Source: Neostapfia colusana
Lineage: Eukaryota > Streptophyta > Magnoliopsida > Poales > Poaceae
Reading direction: 5' to 3'
NCBI GenBank assembly: GCA_030760725.1
Contig: JASWHV010000012.1
Coordinates: forward strand, 84,332,968-84,396,967
DNA: 64,000 bases
This document shows, piece by piece, positions 20,705 to 32,500 of this stretch (within the stretch, counting starts at the first letter, position 1; each line of letters begins with the position of its first letter). A program made the translations under genes and the position numbers. The notes below the pieces were generated by a model. The model was not told the origin of the DNA. It was given only the letters and a program-made list of their open reading frames with translations, and searched no databases.

Positions 20705-23312
20705 GCTCGTCTGCTTAACACTGTGGCAATCAAGAACCAGTACCCGTTACCACAGATCGACGTATTGTTTGATCAGTTGGTCCAACCAAAGATCTTTTCC
20801 ACAATGGATTTAAGATCAGGGTACCATCAGATTAAGATGCGGGCTGAGGATATTCTAAAAGACAGCTTTTCGACGAGGTACGGTATTTATGAGTACCTTG
20901 TCATGTTCCTTGGTTCCACCAACGCTCCAGCTCACTTCATGTACTTGATGAACTCGGTATTCATGCCGGAGCTGGACAAGTTTGTCGTGGTCTTCATTGA
21001 TGACATACTGGTATATTCCAAGTCGGAGGAAGATCACAAGAAACATCTGCGTATAGTCTTGCAACGGCTGCAAGATCACAAGCTATACGCGAAATTCAGC
21101 AAATACGAGTTTTGGATATCGCAAGTGCTCTTTCTCGGGCATATCATCTCAGCGGAGGGTATCGCTGTAGACCCGAGCAAGATCACTCAAGTGCTTAATT
21201 GGAAATCCCCGAGGACTGTTCACGAGGTACGAAGTTTCCTCGGACTCGCGGGATATTATCGGAGGTTCATTCCGAACTTCTCGAAGATTGCCAAGCCTAT
21301 GACGGAGCTTCTGAAGAAGGCTACCAAATATGTTTGGAGTCCAGTGTGTGAAGCAGCATTCAAGGCTTTAGTTAAGCACCTAACATCAGCACCGGTTTTG
21401 GCGCAGCCAGACACAACAAAACCGTTCGATGTGTACTGCGATGCATCCGGCATTGGGCTCAGATGTGTGCTGATGCAAGACCGAAGAGTGGTCGTGTATG
21501 GGTCACGGCAGCTTAGAAACCATGAGCAAAATTATCCAACCCACGACTTGGAGCTCGCTGCCGTGGTACTCGCACTCAAGATGTGGAGGCACTACATACT
21601 CGGTAACCTCGTACATTTATATACCGACCACAAGAGCCTCAAGTACATATTCACTCAGAAGGAGTTGAATATGAGGCAGCGAAGATGGTTAGAATTGATA
21701 AAGGATTACGAAATAGAGATCCATTATCATCCGGGCAAGGCAAACATAGTGGCAGATGCGCTGAGCCGCAAGTCACACGTCAACAATCTGACCATCACAC
21801 CGTTGGAAGAGAGCGAACCACCACTACATGTGATTCCACACGGAGCTCTCTACAACCGAGCTTTGATCCCCACCATCTGTGAAGAGATAGCGGCAGCTCA
21901 GAAACATGACAAGGGCATGTCGCATTTGCGGAGACGTGTAGACAGTGGGGAGCTTAAATGTTTCCGGAAGGATGGAGACGGCGTTCTATGGTTCAAGGAC
22001 CAGATCGTCGTACCCCGTAACCCGGAATTACGGAAGAAAATCTTTGATGAGGCTCACTTGTCAAAGTTTTCTATTCGCCCCGGAAGCAACAAAATGTATC
22101 AAGAACTCAGAAGCAAGTTTTAGTGGACACGGATGAAGCGGGAAATCGCAAAGTACGTGTTCGAGTGCGATACATGTCGAAGGGTGAAGGCAGATCATAT
22201 GCGGAAACCGGGACTGCTACAACCACTGGGTGTTCCTGCCTGGAAGTGGGAAGATGTGAGCATGGACTTCATCGTCGGTTTACCCACCACTCTTCAAAAG
22301 CATGATTCTGTGTGGGTGATCGTCGACCGGCTCACCAAAGTTGCCCATTTCACCCCGGTCAACACCAACTACAACGCCAAGAAGTACGCTGAACTGTACA
22401 TCTCACGGATCCTATGCTTGTACGGCGTACCCTGTACCATCATATCGGACCGGGGCACTTTATTTGTGTCCCGTTTTCGGGAGCAGCTGCACGCTGCCTT
22501 GGGGACGAAGCTGATCCATAGTTCAGCGTACCACCCGCAGACGGATGGGCAAACCGAGCGGGTAAATCAGATCTTAGAAGACATGTACGAGCTTGCGCTA
22601 TCAACCACGGCAAGAATTGGGATGATCACTTGCCGTTAGCCGAGTTCTCGTACAACAATGGATACCAAGCCAGCATTAAGATGGCGCCTTATGAGGCGCT
22701 GTACGGGAGGAAATGCCGCACACTAATGAATTAGTGTGAGTTGGGCAAAAGGGTCACCTTTGGGATTGACCTTGTCAACAACGCGGAAGAAAAGGTTCGA
22801 CTGATTCAAGCGAACCTAAAAGCCGCACAATCCAGTCAGAAACAGTATGCGGACCGGAGAAGACGCCCATTACAATTCGAAGTCGGGGATCACGTATATC
22901 TATGTGTGTCTCCAATGAAGGGCGTAAACAGATTTGGGGTGAGAGGAAAGTTGGGACCCCGATTCATCGGTCCATTCCAGATTACCGAAAGATGTGGATA
23001 AGTGGCATACCGGCTGAAATTACCAGAAGCACTTTCCGGTGTGCACGACGTCTTTCACATTTCCCAGCTGAGAAAGTGTCTCAAGCTATCGACTACCGTT
23101 CAGCTGGAGGACATTGAAGAACTGCAACCAGATCTCACCTATCTGGAGGAACCGGTTCAGATCATTGACGAAAAGGCCGAACCACACGCAACCGCACGTT
23201 GTGGTTCTACAAAGTTCTATGGAGTAATCACTCCGTGGACGAAGCGACATGGGAGAGCGAAGGATTTCTTCGCGCTAACTACCCCGACTTTTTCATGTCG
23301 CATATCTGGTAA
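20705..23312 (+). pseudogene. pol: pol of element C (RT-RH-IN-chromodomain), broken
   Basis: It aligns with pol of A at high identity. RT (FIDDILVYSK), RNase H (DASGIG, TDHKSLKYIF) and the integrase zinc region form one frame to 22123. A TAG (22121-22123) replaces a Trp codon in the integrase N-terminal region. The integrase core continues at 22133 (DFIVGL, SDRG, QTERVN) up to a frameshift near 22590, further pieces run at 22741-23001 (ending in TAA) and 23002 onward, and a chromodomain remnant ends in TAA at 23310-23312. The nonsense changes look like C-to-T/G-to-A transitions, as expected for methylated, silenced copies. Confidence 0.92.
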
Positions 23313-23346
23313 TTTTCCACCGTCCTCTCTCTCATTTTCACCTTAT

Positions 23347-23380
23347 AATCTCGGGACGAGATTCTTTAAGGGGGGAGGAA
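23347..23380 (+). other. Hairpin and polypurine tract of element C
   Basis: Hairpin AATCTCGGGACGAGATT at 23347-23363, then AAGGGGGGAGGAA at 23368-23380 directly before the 3' LTR start. Confidence 0.88.
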
Positions 23381-26300
23381 TGTAAGGGCCTCAGTTTTGA
23401 CACATGCTTGAAGTGTTCATCACCACACACACACACACCTCATTTGAAGCAAGTTGATGAACACATTTGAAGAGCAAGTAACCACAATCAACATACTCAT
23501 TAGAGAACAAACTCACATATTGCAAAATTGGTATTCCCCACATGTAATATGTAGGGTCTGGGCATATGAAAAACTCCTACACATTGCTAGGCATGTCCAT
23601 GCCAAGTTTCACCCAAATTCAAAACCTTTTAAGGTACTTTCGGGGTATAGCTAGGAGGAGGGCAGTTTGAACTCAAATGCAAATTCAAACTGTTTTGATC
23701 CCATAAATTCAAAAGTGGGAGGCATATTCTTACTCAGCACATTTTTGTGAGCTCCCACAATATTTTCACTCCATTTGGAGTTGATCTTGACATGAGCTAA
23801 GTGGGGCAAATTCAAACTTTATTTGAATTTCAAACTGAACATGTGCTGAAATTTATCCAAACCAAACCCAATTTGAATTCTAACCAATTCAAATGGCTCA
23901 AGGGTAGATAATTCAAATCACCATGGGCTTTGTGGGGACTACTGTTTACAACAGTGAATTTGAGTTAAGATCAGAGGTTAAAATTGAAAGTGGGACCCAC
24001 ATGTCAGCCACTAAAGGAAATCAACCGAGTGGACTTTCAGTACTCGAGTTCCCGAGCTTCTCCCGAGAGCGCCACCGAGGGGAGGCCGCCGCGCCACCAC
24101 CTGCTTGCCGCCCACGGTCGCTGAACCGACTTCCGGGGCCCTTATCTAGGCGTCCGAGCAGCCGCCGGTGCTCCCCATCCCTACCCCGACGCACTCTCGC
24201 CCAACGGACTGAAACTCCACACCACCGAGTGAACTTTCGGTTCCTCATCGCCCGGCCGATCCAGTGACTCTCCCGGCAATCTGAGACCAGCACCGGGTGC
24301 GCCAAGCCATCTTCAACACCCTCGCATCGGTTCCAGACCCTGCGCAGTCGTCCCCTAGCTTCACCGCGGCGATCCTTTCTCTGCCGGTTCAGCTCGAGCA
24401 GCCGCTGCGGGAACCATCCTCCCGGCCACCACAGCCCACCGATCACCGAGCTGTGAACAGCAAAGAGGTTCGCCTTCAGTCCCTCTTTCATTCCCGCAAG
24501 CTCCGGCGGCGTGACAAACACTGCTTATGCCGAAAATTCATGTTTTCGTGACGGTGTGCAAAAGAGGAGTCGGCACCGATCAGAGAAATTCGTAAGCCAC
24601 ACTGCATCACCCATCCTCTCATGGAGAGGATCACTTCTAGTTGCCAGTACGAGCCCATAGGAGCAGGAACCACGAAGAACCATGGAGGTAAACCGCTGTT
24701 CTTCGAGTTTTAGTAGAAATTCCGATTTCCGGCCTAGGTCGCACGGTGACAGCCCAACACAGCCCTTCCCGAGCTCCGTGGAGCTCATGTCGACCTTTCC
24801 TATGGTCCACTGATGCTCGACGACCCTTAGCTCGATCGGGTGAGGTCCTAGGGAGGACGGGCAACACGGCCGAAGGTCTCCTGAGGCTGCTGCTCGTCGC
24901 CGACCATGTGCCGGCCATTTTCATGATGAGCTGAGCCCGGAATCGTGTTCCCCGAGTGAAAATAGGCAGGGGCGGCCAGAATCATAAATCTTGGAGCTCC
25001 ACAGGGGCTGCCGGCGAGCTCTCCGGCGAGGTACCCCGGCGGCAGAGCGCGGGCGGCGGGAGGTAGACGAAGGGGGTGGACCCCAGCTGTCAGCGGCAGA
25101 TATTTTAAATCGGGATCGGGCTGTGGCTCGGATCCGGTGTGCTGTCGTGCAAATACCCCGTGGACGCCGGTGTGCCGACGCTTCAGCGCGCAACACGTGT
25201 CCCCGTGGCCCACCGGCAGATTTAAACTTTTCCCCAATTTTCAGATTTCATTCAAACTTCAAATCCTCATAACTTGGGCTAGGAAACTCCAAATTGAGTG
25301 AACCAAAATTTGTTGGATTCATGTCTCTGAGCACATTCCAGCAAATCAAGTTTCACTGCATTAAAATCCTTAATTCTCCATAATTAATTCCTCGAAATTT
25401 AAAGAGTTGTGGAATTTTAACTGGAGAATCCCTTGGAGCAAAATTCTAAAATTTTTCTGGGATGTTCACCAAAATATCCCTGAACTACCATAAAAATTTC
25501 AGGTCCATTTGAGCTCCTTTGATCCACCTAATGGTGTGATTAGTGAAACTGTTCCAGAGAAAATAGAAAATGTTCAGAAACATTTTCAGAATTTTCTCTG
25601 AAATTGTTTAGCTCATATCTGTGGCTAGGAACCTTCAAATTAAGTGAGACCAACTCCATTAGAACCCTCTGAAAATCTAGTTTTCAGAAAGTCATGTCTT
25701 GTTCCATGAAAATTCCTAGAGCACCCTAAGGGTTCCAATTAAGGTCAAGTACATAATTAATTGTGGAGGGCTCAAATGAGCTTTGCTACAACTAAAACTT
25801 GACCAAGTCTCTGTTTAGGTTGTAACCAAGCCACAGTAAAAGTTTCACAGTCTTTGGGTCTGTCTAGTGAGACTTAGAAGGTTCACAAAGTTAAAACTCA
25901 ATTCAAATGCATTTAATTAATACATGTACTTATTATATCATGTAGTCGCTAAGGTCGAGGAGGAACCCGAAGTCCTAGACTTCGTTACTCCGGAGGAGCA
26001 GCTAGCCTATGACCAAGAGCAACAAGGCAAGCTCCGGTTTGCATTAACCCTCTTTACAAGTTTTAATTGTTTTGAGCACTTACTTGAGTACCATTATTCC
26101 TTGCATTAGAGTCTTGTTTGGAAACCCAATTGCATAGCCAGGAAAACCATGGGTTGGGTTTAGGATTGCAAAACCCCGTTAGCTATTGCAATGCTAAGTT
26201 TATGTAGGATTCGGTACAAGTCGAGTAGTTGGAACTACTCGCGAGCATAGGCTAGAGGCACTCGACTCGGGTAGAGATAGCACATGATACACATGGCAAG

Positions 26301-27438
26301 AAAAATGAGACCGAGCGGAGAGTAAGGGCAGCAGGACTTTGGGGCCTGGGTGCTATAGCTCCGCTTGTGTCGATTGAGGACCGAGCCGTGTGCGGGCCTG
26401 TTGAACAAGCTAGAACAGTACCAAAGACCTACCGGCTACATGGGAACCGGGAAACCGATGTCACTCGGGTAGGTGGGTGTTGAGGCATAGCTGGTCGTTC
26501 AGAGGGTAGGTTGAGAGCTCGAGGTGTAAATCGGCTGGCGGCACTGAGATGCGTGTGCTGAGACCTCTTGCTCGGGACGATTGGACCGGTTCAACATTTG
26601 GCTAACGGGTGAAAGGTAGTTGCGTACGGCGTCCGTGATGGTTGTTGTAGGCAACATCGAGTATGGGCGTACGTGACGGGTTGTTCGGGTAACCCTGCAG
26701 GTGTAAATCGATTATAATCACCGTCCCTCGCGGTCAGTGAGTACCACTTGTTCACTGTACCGTGACGTAGAAAGAACAGGCTAGTTTCATGTTATAAATG
26801 TTGCTGAATGAAAGATGGACTTGATTGTTAATGATTGCTGTAGTTTAGAGCTAATTAAAGTTCCTTTCAACTTTGGGCAAAGTACATGAGAGAAATGTGT
26901 TTCTTGTTTGATTGCGGCTCTCTCATGTGCCTTAGCGTAAGGTTCTCCACAATTTGCTGCTAAAACTTAAAAGTAAAGTTCCACTAATTAGGCGAGTCCT
27001 TTGCAACTTGTTTTACCACATGTACTCATCACCCCTCATGTAGAAGTTTCATGTTTAGGAGAGGCGGGTCAGTCTTGCTGAGCCTTCGTGCTCACTGCTT
27101 GTGTTTGAAGCTTTTGCAGGGTTCTATGACGAAGGGACTCCTGAGGAGGAGACGGAACCCCAGCAGGGGAACCCCGTCGAGTGGGAGTCATGCACGCCAC
27201 CGTGTTAGTGTGCGTGTGTGCTAGCAAGGACACGTTCACGGGCTGAACGTGAACTTGATGCGTAGTCTACGCCCGTGATTGTAGACTGGACCTATTTTGA
27301 TGTAAAAATGTTCATAAACCACTTTATGTAATAAAAGTTTTGCTTCCGCTTTGTGCCTTTGATATGTGTTATTCGGTGCTGTGCAACGCAGCACCCCTCA
27401 GCATGATCCTGGTTCGACAAGACCGTGGGGTCGTGTCA
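23381..27438 (+). repeat. 3' LTR of element C (complete, 4058 bp, A family)
   Basis: Starts TGTAAGGGCC after the polypurine tract and ends GTCGTGTCA. It is homologous along its whole length to the LTRs of A and H, with much more divergence than between A's own two LTRs. The stem-loop TGAGC-CTTCGT-GCTCA is at 27079-27094. A GC-rich block lies at about 24020-25210. No supported gene lies within it. Confidence 0.93.
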
Positions 27439-27634
27439 TAACATCAACTACCAATTGTTGCTTGCTCGTTTCAAATTCAAACGATGTTAATGTAGCTATG
27501 TAAGAAGTTGTTAACAAGCACCGACAACAACTTTCGCCCTATTAAGTTCAAACGACTTGATACTACATGTGACATATGCAAATATCTTCAAAAATAGCAT
27601 TTAGGTTATATGAAGTCTAAAAGATATTAGGTTA
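27439..27634. other. Unassigned flank between elements C and K
   Basis: About 196 bases of AT-rich sequence without a recognisable coding frame or terminal repeats. The first five bases (TAACA) would be C's right target-site copy. It may be the remains of the DNA into which C and K inserted. Confidence 0.5.
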
Positions 27635-28773
27635 TGTAACACCCCAAAATCTTGTTAAGACCCAAACTCATGTTAAGAGGGGAATTTAAAAATTTTTGGA
27701 CGTGTTGCATGTTTTGCAACAATTTAAATTCAAACTGGAATTCAAATTAAACTCAAAACAGAAAAGAAATAGAAAAAAGAAAAAGGAAAACAGAAAAAAA
27801 AACCGGCCAGTGGGCCGAAACCCACCAGCCGGCCCACCCTGCCCCCGCGCCAGCCCGCAGCCGCGCGCCCACGCTCTCTCTCTCAGACAGGTGGGACCCA
27901 CCTGTCAGCCCTAACCCCCGATCGTCCGAAACTCGGACTGTTCACCCGCGCGCGCGCGATCGCAACCGACCGGATTTCCGGACAAATTCTGGTTCCGGAG
28001 GACTCCCACTCGATCTAAACAAATCCACCGCTCTCCCCCGTCTATAAAAACCCCAGCCTCGTTCTGTTTTTCCCACGCGATCCGCCGTTTTTACTCCGGT
28101 GAGAACCCAAGCCTTCTCCGGTGAATTCTGGCCGATCTACGCTCGGAAATTCCGATCTAACTCACTAGTTTTGATCCACCGCCTCCGAGGAACCTCGCAG
28201 GTGCAGAAAACTCGGTGGTTTGCGGTTCAAACACAGCGCCGACGAGCCTCGCCGTGAATTCACCTCGGACCTCGTCGCCGACCGCCTTCCAGGACCTCCG
28301 AGCTCAAGAAAACCCCCGAGGTGAGATCCCCGACCTCCCCTCTGCCGATCTATGCCATAAAATCACAGTTCTAGGAAGAATTCCCGAAGATCCGAAACTC
28401 TCCGGCGAGATCGCCGCCTCCCTCCGCCGTGCGCCGCCGGGCAGCACCGCCTGCGCTCGGTTAGAGCAACGTGGCCGCTTGTGCGCCGTTTATTTTAAAT
28501 CGCACGGTAGAGTTTAAATCCCCGCGTACCGGTTCGACGTTATAATCTCAGCCGTTTGTTTTAAATCGGACGATCCACGTCAGCCCCGCGTTATAAAGAC
28601 TGGAAATCTTACGTGCTACCCCCTGGGGTTCTCGGGAAATAAGAGCTAGCCCCGGAAACTTCTCATCTAGCCCCTGGAACTTCAGAAAATCATGTAAATT
28701 CATTTAAAAATCAGTTTTAGCCCCTGGACTTAATAAAAATTAGGAAAAACTCCTCTGTTATGTATAGCTAGAC
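27635..28773 (+). repeat. LTR fragment K (5' part of an LTR, with TATA box)
   Basis: Starts TGTAACACCCC, a usual Gypsy LTR beginning. It has a purine-rich A-tract (27745-27812), a GC-rich block, a TATA box (TATAAAAA at 28043-28050) and then GC-rich and later AT-rich sequence resembling the transcribed part of an LTR. It stops abruptly at ~28773, where Tat-element E sequence begins. No second copy or internal region is seen, so the family is unassigned. Confidence 0.6.
28043..28050 (+). promoter_or_regulatory. TATA box in LTR fragment K
   Basis: TATAAAAA in a GC-rich setting 408 bases after the LTR start; a likely promoter of the truncated element. Confidence 0.55.
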
Positions 28774-29039
28774 CCCTCCGAGAAAAGACCTACGCTAGAC
28801 CGGGGGGTCAGGAGCCTTGCTTTGCCCGGTCTTGCACCCAAAGCATGCGCACTCTGCCTCCCGGCGCTACGGTCTGAGTACCAGGGGGCCGGATGGTTAC
28901 ACCCTGACTGGGGCTGGGGCCAGACCTCCGGGACCAAGTGCACTGGATTACCCAAGCCCCGCATTCCGGCCTGGGACAGTAAGCCAAATGAGACTAAGGG
29001 ACAGGAAAGGGGAGACCACTGAGCAGCTCCGGACCTCCG

Positions 29040-29420
29040 CCCCCGCAGCTGGGCCGAGCTCCGAGGCCAGCCCTCGCCCTCCTTTCAGAGGCGAGCGCTG
29101 ATGCCGGACCTCACGCCCTTCGTTGGCCTGAGCTCCGATGACTTCCGGACTCCACCTCCACAGCCAGGTCGAGCTCCGAGGCCAGCCCTCGCCCTCCTTT
29201 CAGAGGCGAGCGCTGATGCCGGACCTCTCGCCCTTCGCTGGCCTGAGCTTCGATGACTTCCGGACCTTCGCCCCCGCAGCTGGGCCAAGTTCCGAGGCCA
29301 GCCCTCGCCCTCCTTTCAGAGGCGAGCGCCGATGCCGGACCTCACGCCCGTCGCTGGCCTGAGCTCCGATGACTTCCGGACCTCCGCCCCCACAGCCGGG
29401 CCGAGCTCCGATGCCAGGCT
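29040..29420 (+). repeat. ~115-bp tandem repeats in the 3' UTR of element E
   Basis: The motif CCCTCGCCCTCCTTTCAGAG recurs at 29071, 29186 and 29302 (spacing 115-116), each within a longer repeated unit (GAGCTCCGAGGCCAG ... GATGACTTCCGGAC). About 3.3 units are present. F has at least two units of the same repeat (about 54950-55210). Confidence 0.9.
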
Positions 29421-29549
29421 TCACCCTCTCCTAAGAGGCTGAACTCCGAAGCTGTCAAGACCCTGCCAGCACAGGGAGTACTCAAGACAAGAAAGTGCGC
29501 GGGTAGGAGAAGGCCTCACCTCGGGCTCGTTACCTCCCCCGAGGAGAGC

Positions 29550-29554
29550 CCGGG
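29550..29554. other. Target-site duplication of element D, left copy (CCGGG)
   Basis: CCGGG immediately before the 5' LTR, identical to 44358-44362 immediately after the 3' LTR; five bases is the usual size for Gypsy integrases. Confidence 0.95.
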
Positions 29555-32500
29555 TGTAAAAGCCCAAGAAAAGGGACTTGCAAAAACTTTTCTGCACCTC
29601 ACAACACAACAGTTTTGTTGTGGGTAGATTGTGAAATATTTTGAAGAGCAAGTGACCTCCATCAAAGGAGTGATTATAAGGGAAAGCCTTCACTTTCACA
29701 ATGTAGGGTTTCTACACATGAGCATGAGAGGTTGAGCTCACCCCTAGGATTTGAAAAGTCTTGGGAAGGTTCAGTCCAAAGCTCATGCAAGTTCAACACT
29801 TTTTGAGGCACTTTTGGGTTATTTCAAAAAGAGGCCAATTTGAATGTAAATTCAAATTGCAGCAACTTTCATCACCCAAATTCAAAAGTTAGCTCCATAT
29901 CTATACTCAGCACATTTTTCTGAGTAAACCCATCAAGTTTCATCTCCATTGGAGCTCATCTTGTCAGGAGCTAAATTTGCAAGAATTCAAAACTGAATTT
30001 GAATTTCAGTTTAAACATGCAGCAAATTTAGCCAAACACAGTTCGAATTTGAGAATTCAAATTTAAACTAAGACTTGGTGACTAAGTCTCACATTAAATT
30101 GTGAGTAGCTGAGAATATTTGGCATAACAGAATTGGAAAAAAGTTGGAAAAAGAATTAGGGGGAGGGGAGGTCCCACCTGTCAGTAGACCTAACAGAGAA
30201 GTATCCCTCTGATCTTTTCCTCTCTCGGCCGAGACAGCACACAGGAACGCCGGCGCCGGACCCCCTCGCGCTGCCACCTCCTGGTCTCCTGCCCGAGCTG
30301 GCGAGCTGCTCCCGGATCGATCAACCCCTAGGCGGTCGGTCGCCCACAGCACGAAACCACCGAGGCTCGGGTCCTTTACGCATGAACAGAGAGCGCTACG
30401 CTCGCCGCCGTGTTCATTCGATCGAGAAACCGGAAATTCACCGCGAGCAGCGCCTCCCCTAGGCCAAAAACCACACCAACTACTCGCCCTCTACCTCCTC
30501 CGGCCGAAGACAATCGAGTTTAGCTGCCCAGAACCTAGCCCGGAGACTATCGGCGGTGACCGAGAAGAACAGTCGGCACGGGCTCACCGTGGGCAGCTCG
30601 AACCCGAGGCTTTCCTGGCCGAGCTAGGCCACTCAGAGACGCGCCGGATAGTCACGCTGCTACTAGCCAAGCCACAGCCCCGACGGTGGACCATCGAGCG
30701 TCAATTTGACGTTTTCCTCCCGGCACATCCACTCGGACCTCCGGTTAAGAATCCATCGAATTCACCCTTAATCTTCGTTCTTAGGCCACCAAATCATGCA
30801 CACAGGACCTAGACTGGCTAGCGTTCAATTTCTCTTCGCAACCCTAGCTAGAAAACTGATACAGTTCGGGGTATTTCATGTCGTTCCACGCTCAAACGCG
30901 CGGCAGGAGTCGGGCGCACGGTGAGAACTCCCCTGGAGGTGTTGCCATGCGCTGGCCTTTGCTGGCCGGGTTTCCCTAGCACCTACTGGTGCTCTAGAAC
31001 GGATGGGCTGAGTCGTTAGCAGGCTAGGACCACCGGGCGACGACGCCGATCGTTCCCCGAGGCCGCCGCACGCTGCCGGCACCGTTCCGATCCTCTAGCG
31101 CCTAAATCGAGCCCACAAACATGTTTCCCGACCCCATAAACCCCCAGGCGGCGAGCCTACGGCCGGGAGACGGCCGGAGACACTCAGCCGGTGAGGCGCC
31201 GCCTCGGTCCGGCGAGGTTAGCGCGCGCGCGGGAAGGAGGGCTCGGAGGAAGAAAAAGGGTGGGGCAGGCCCACCAGTCAGTGAGGGCGAGTTTAAAAAC
31301 GGGAGCAAATATGGCCAGGATTACGTGTGGCTGTGCACAGGAGAACCCAGTAACCCTGTGTGTTCTCGCTTCTCACTGGCTGCGAATTAAAAAGTGGGCC
31401 CAGGTTATTTTCCAATAGTAAAACAATTCCAGTTTCCACTCAAACTTTAGAAATCCATAACTTTTGCTAGAAAGCTCCAAATTTAGTGATTCAAATTGGG
31501 TTGGATTCATCTTGCCTAGATCTGTCCAGATATACAACCCAATTTATATGAAACCCATTAATTAATTCTGGAAAATTCTTTAAAGCTTTTCAGCAAAAGA
31601 ATTTTAGAGGGAGTTTGGTTCATCCAAAAATCCCCAAATTTTGCCAGGATGTTCTTTAGGACATTAGTAAACCCCTGTAAAAGTTTTAGACCATTTGGAG
31701 TTGATTTGGTCAGATCAATTCAAATTGGAAGGTGCTGTGTTCATTTGAATACAGAAACATTTTCAGAGAATTTCCAAAACTTGGAAATTCGATTCTGGGC
31801 AAACCTTGACTCCAAAAATGCTAGGAAAATTCATGCAAACTCTAGGAGCTATAATTTAAATTATAGTTCACTAAGGTTGGTATGAACAGGGGTATTACCT
31901 CAGAATAAATTCTTCCTTGCTGATTTGCCAAGAGAATTATTCTGAGCAAACCACTCCATGAAAAGTGCTAATGTTTGGTCCAGAGAGTTTTCTTGTGACC
32001 AGGAATTCACACAAAAATTCTCAGCTCCATTGGGGCTCTAGATCACCCCTGTCCTGTTTAACCACTTAAGGGAATTAATATGGAAAAGGGGGAAAACCAC
32101 TTAGAATTTAACCATGTGATTAAGTTCAAGCCAAACCACCAACACCAGTTCATATTTAAATTCTTAAACAAAGTTCCAGGTGTTATAGGCTGGTTATTAG
32201 AACTAATAGTAGAAGTCTTACTCTAAAACTCACATTTGCATCTAAAATAACATGTAGTATTTCATTAACGTGTAGCCGTTGAAGAAGAGACTCCGGAAGT
32301 GCTGGACTTCCTCCTTCCGGACGAAGAACTAACTCCTGACCAGCAGCAACAAGGCAAGCCCCGGTTTGCATTAACCCTTTTTAAGAGCTTTACTTTGTTT
32401 ACATGTGTCATATGAAGTATGTATGTGCATTAGGTATAGAATGAATGAAACCCCACTTGCATAACCAAAGGTTCCTAAAAGAGTGAGGGTAGTGTCAAGG

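Larger units (their letters stand above)
18612..27438 (+). mobile_element. Element C: chimeric Ty3/Gypsy chromovirus, decayed
   Basis: Plus-strand element with a truncated 5' LTR of the B family (18612-19073), a B-like UTR and protease remnant, then pol and a full 3' LTR (23381-27438) of the A family. A normal retrotransposon copy has two LTRs of one family, so C is a recombinant. The switch from decayed B-like to well-preserved A-like sequence lies around 20640-20740. The primer-binding site and leader are missing. Several stops and frameshifts show it is not functional. Confidence 0.85.

Noticed and set aside
27439..27634. Possible MITE between C and K
   Set aside because: No terminal inverted repeats or target duplication could be seen.
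28215..28517. Possible host gene downstream of the TATA box at 28043
   Set aside because: The 100-codon frame has no recognisable domain; the upstream TGTAACACCCC and the surroundings fit an LTR promoter.
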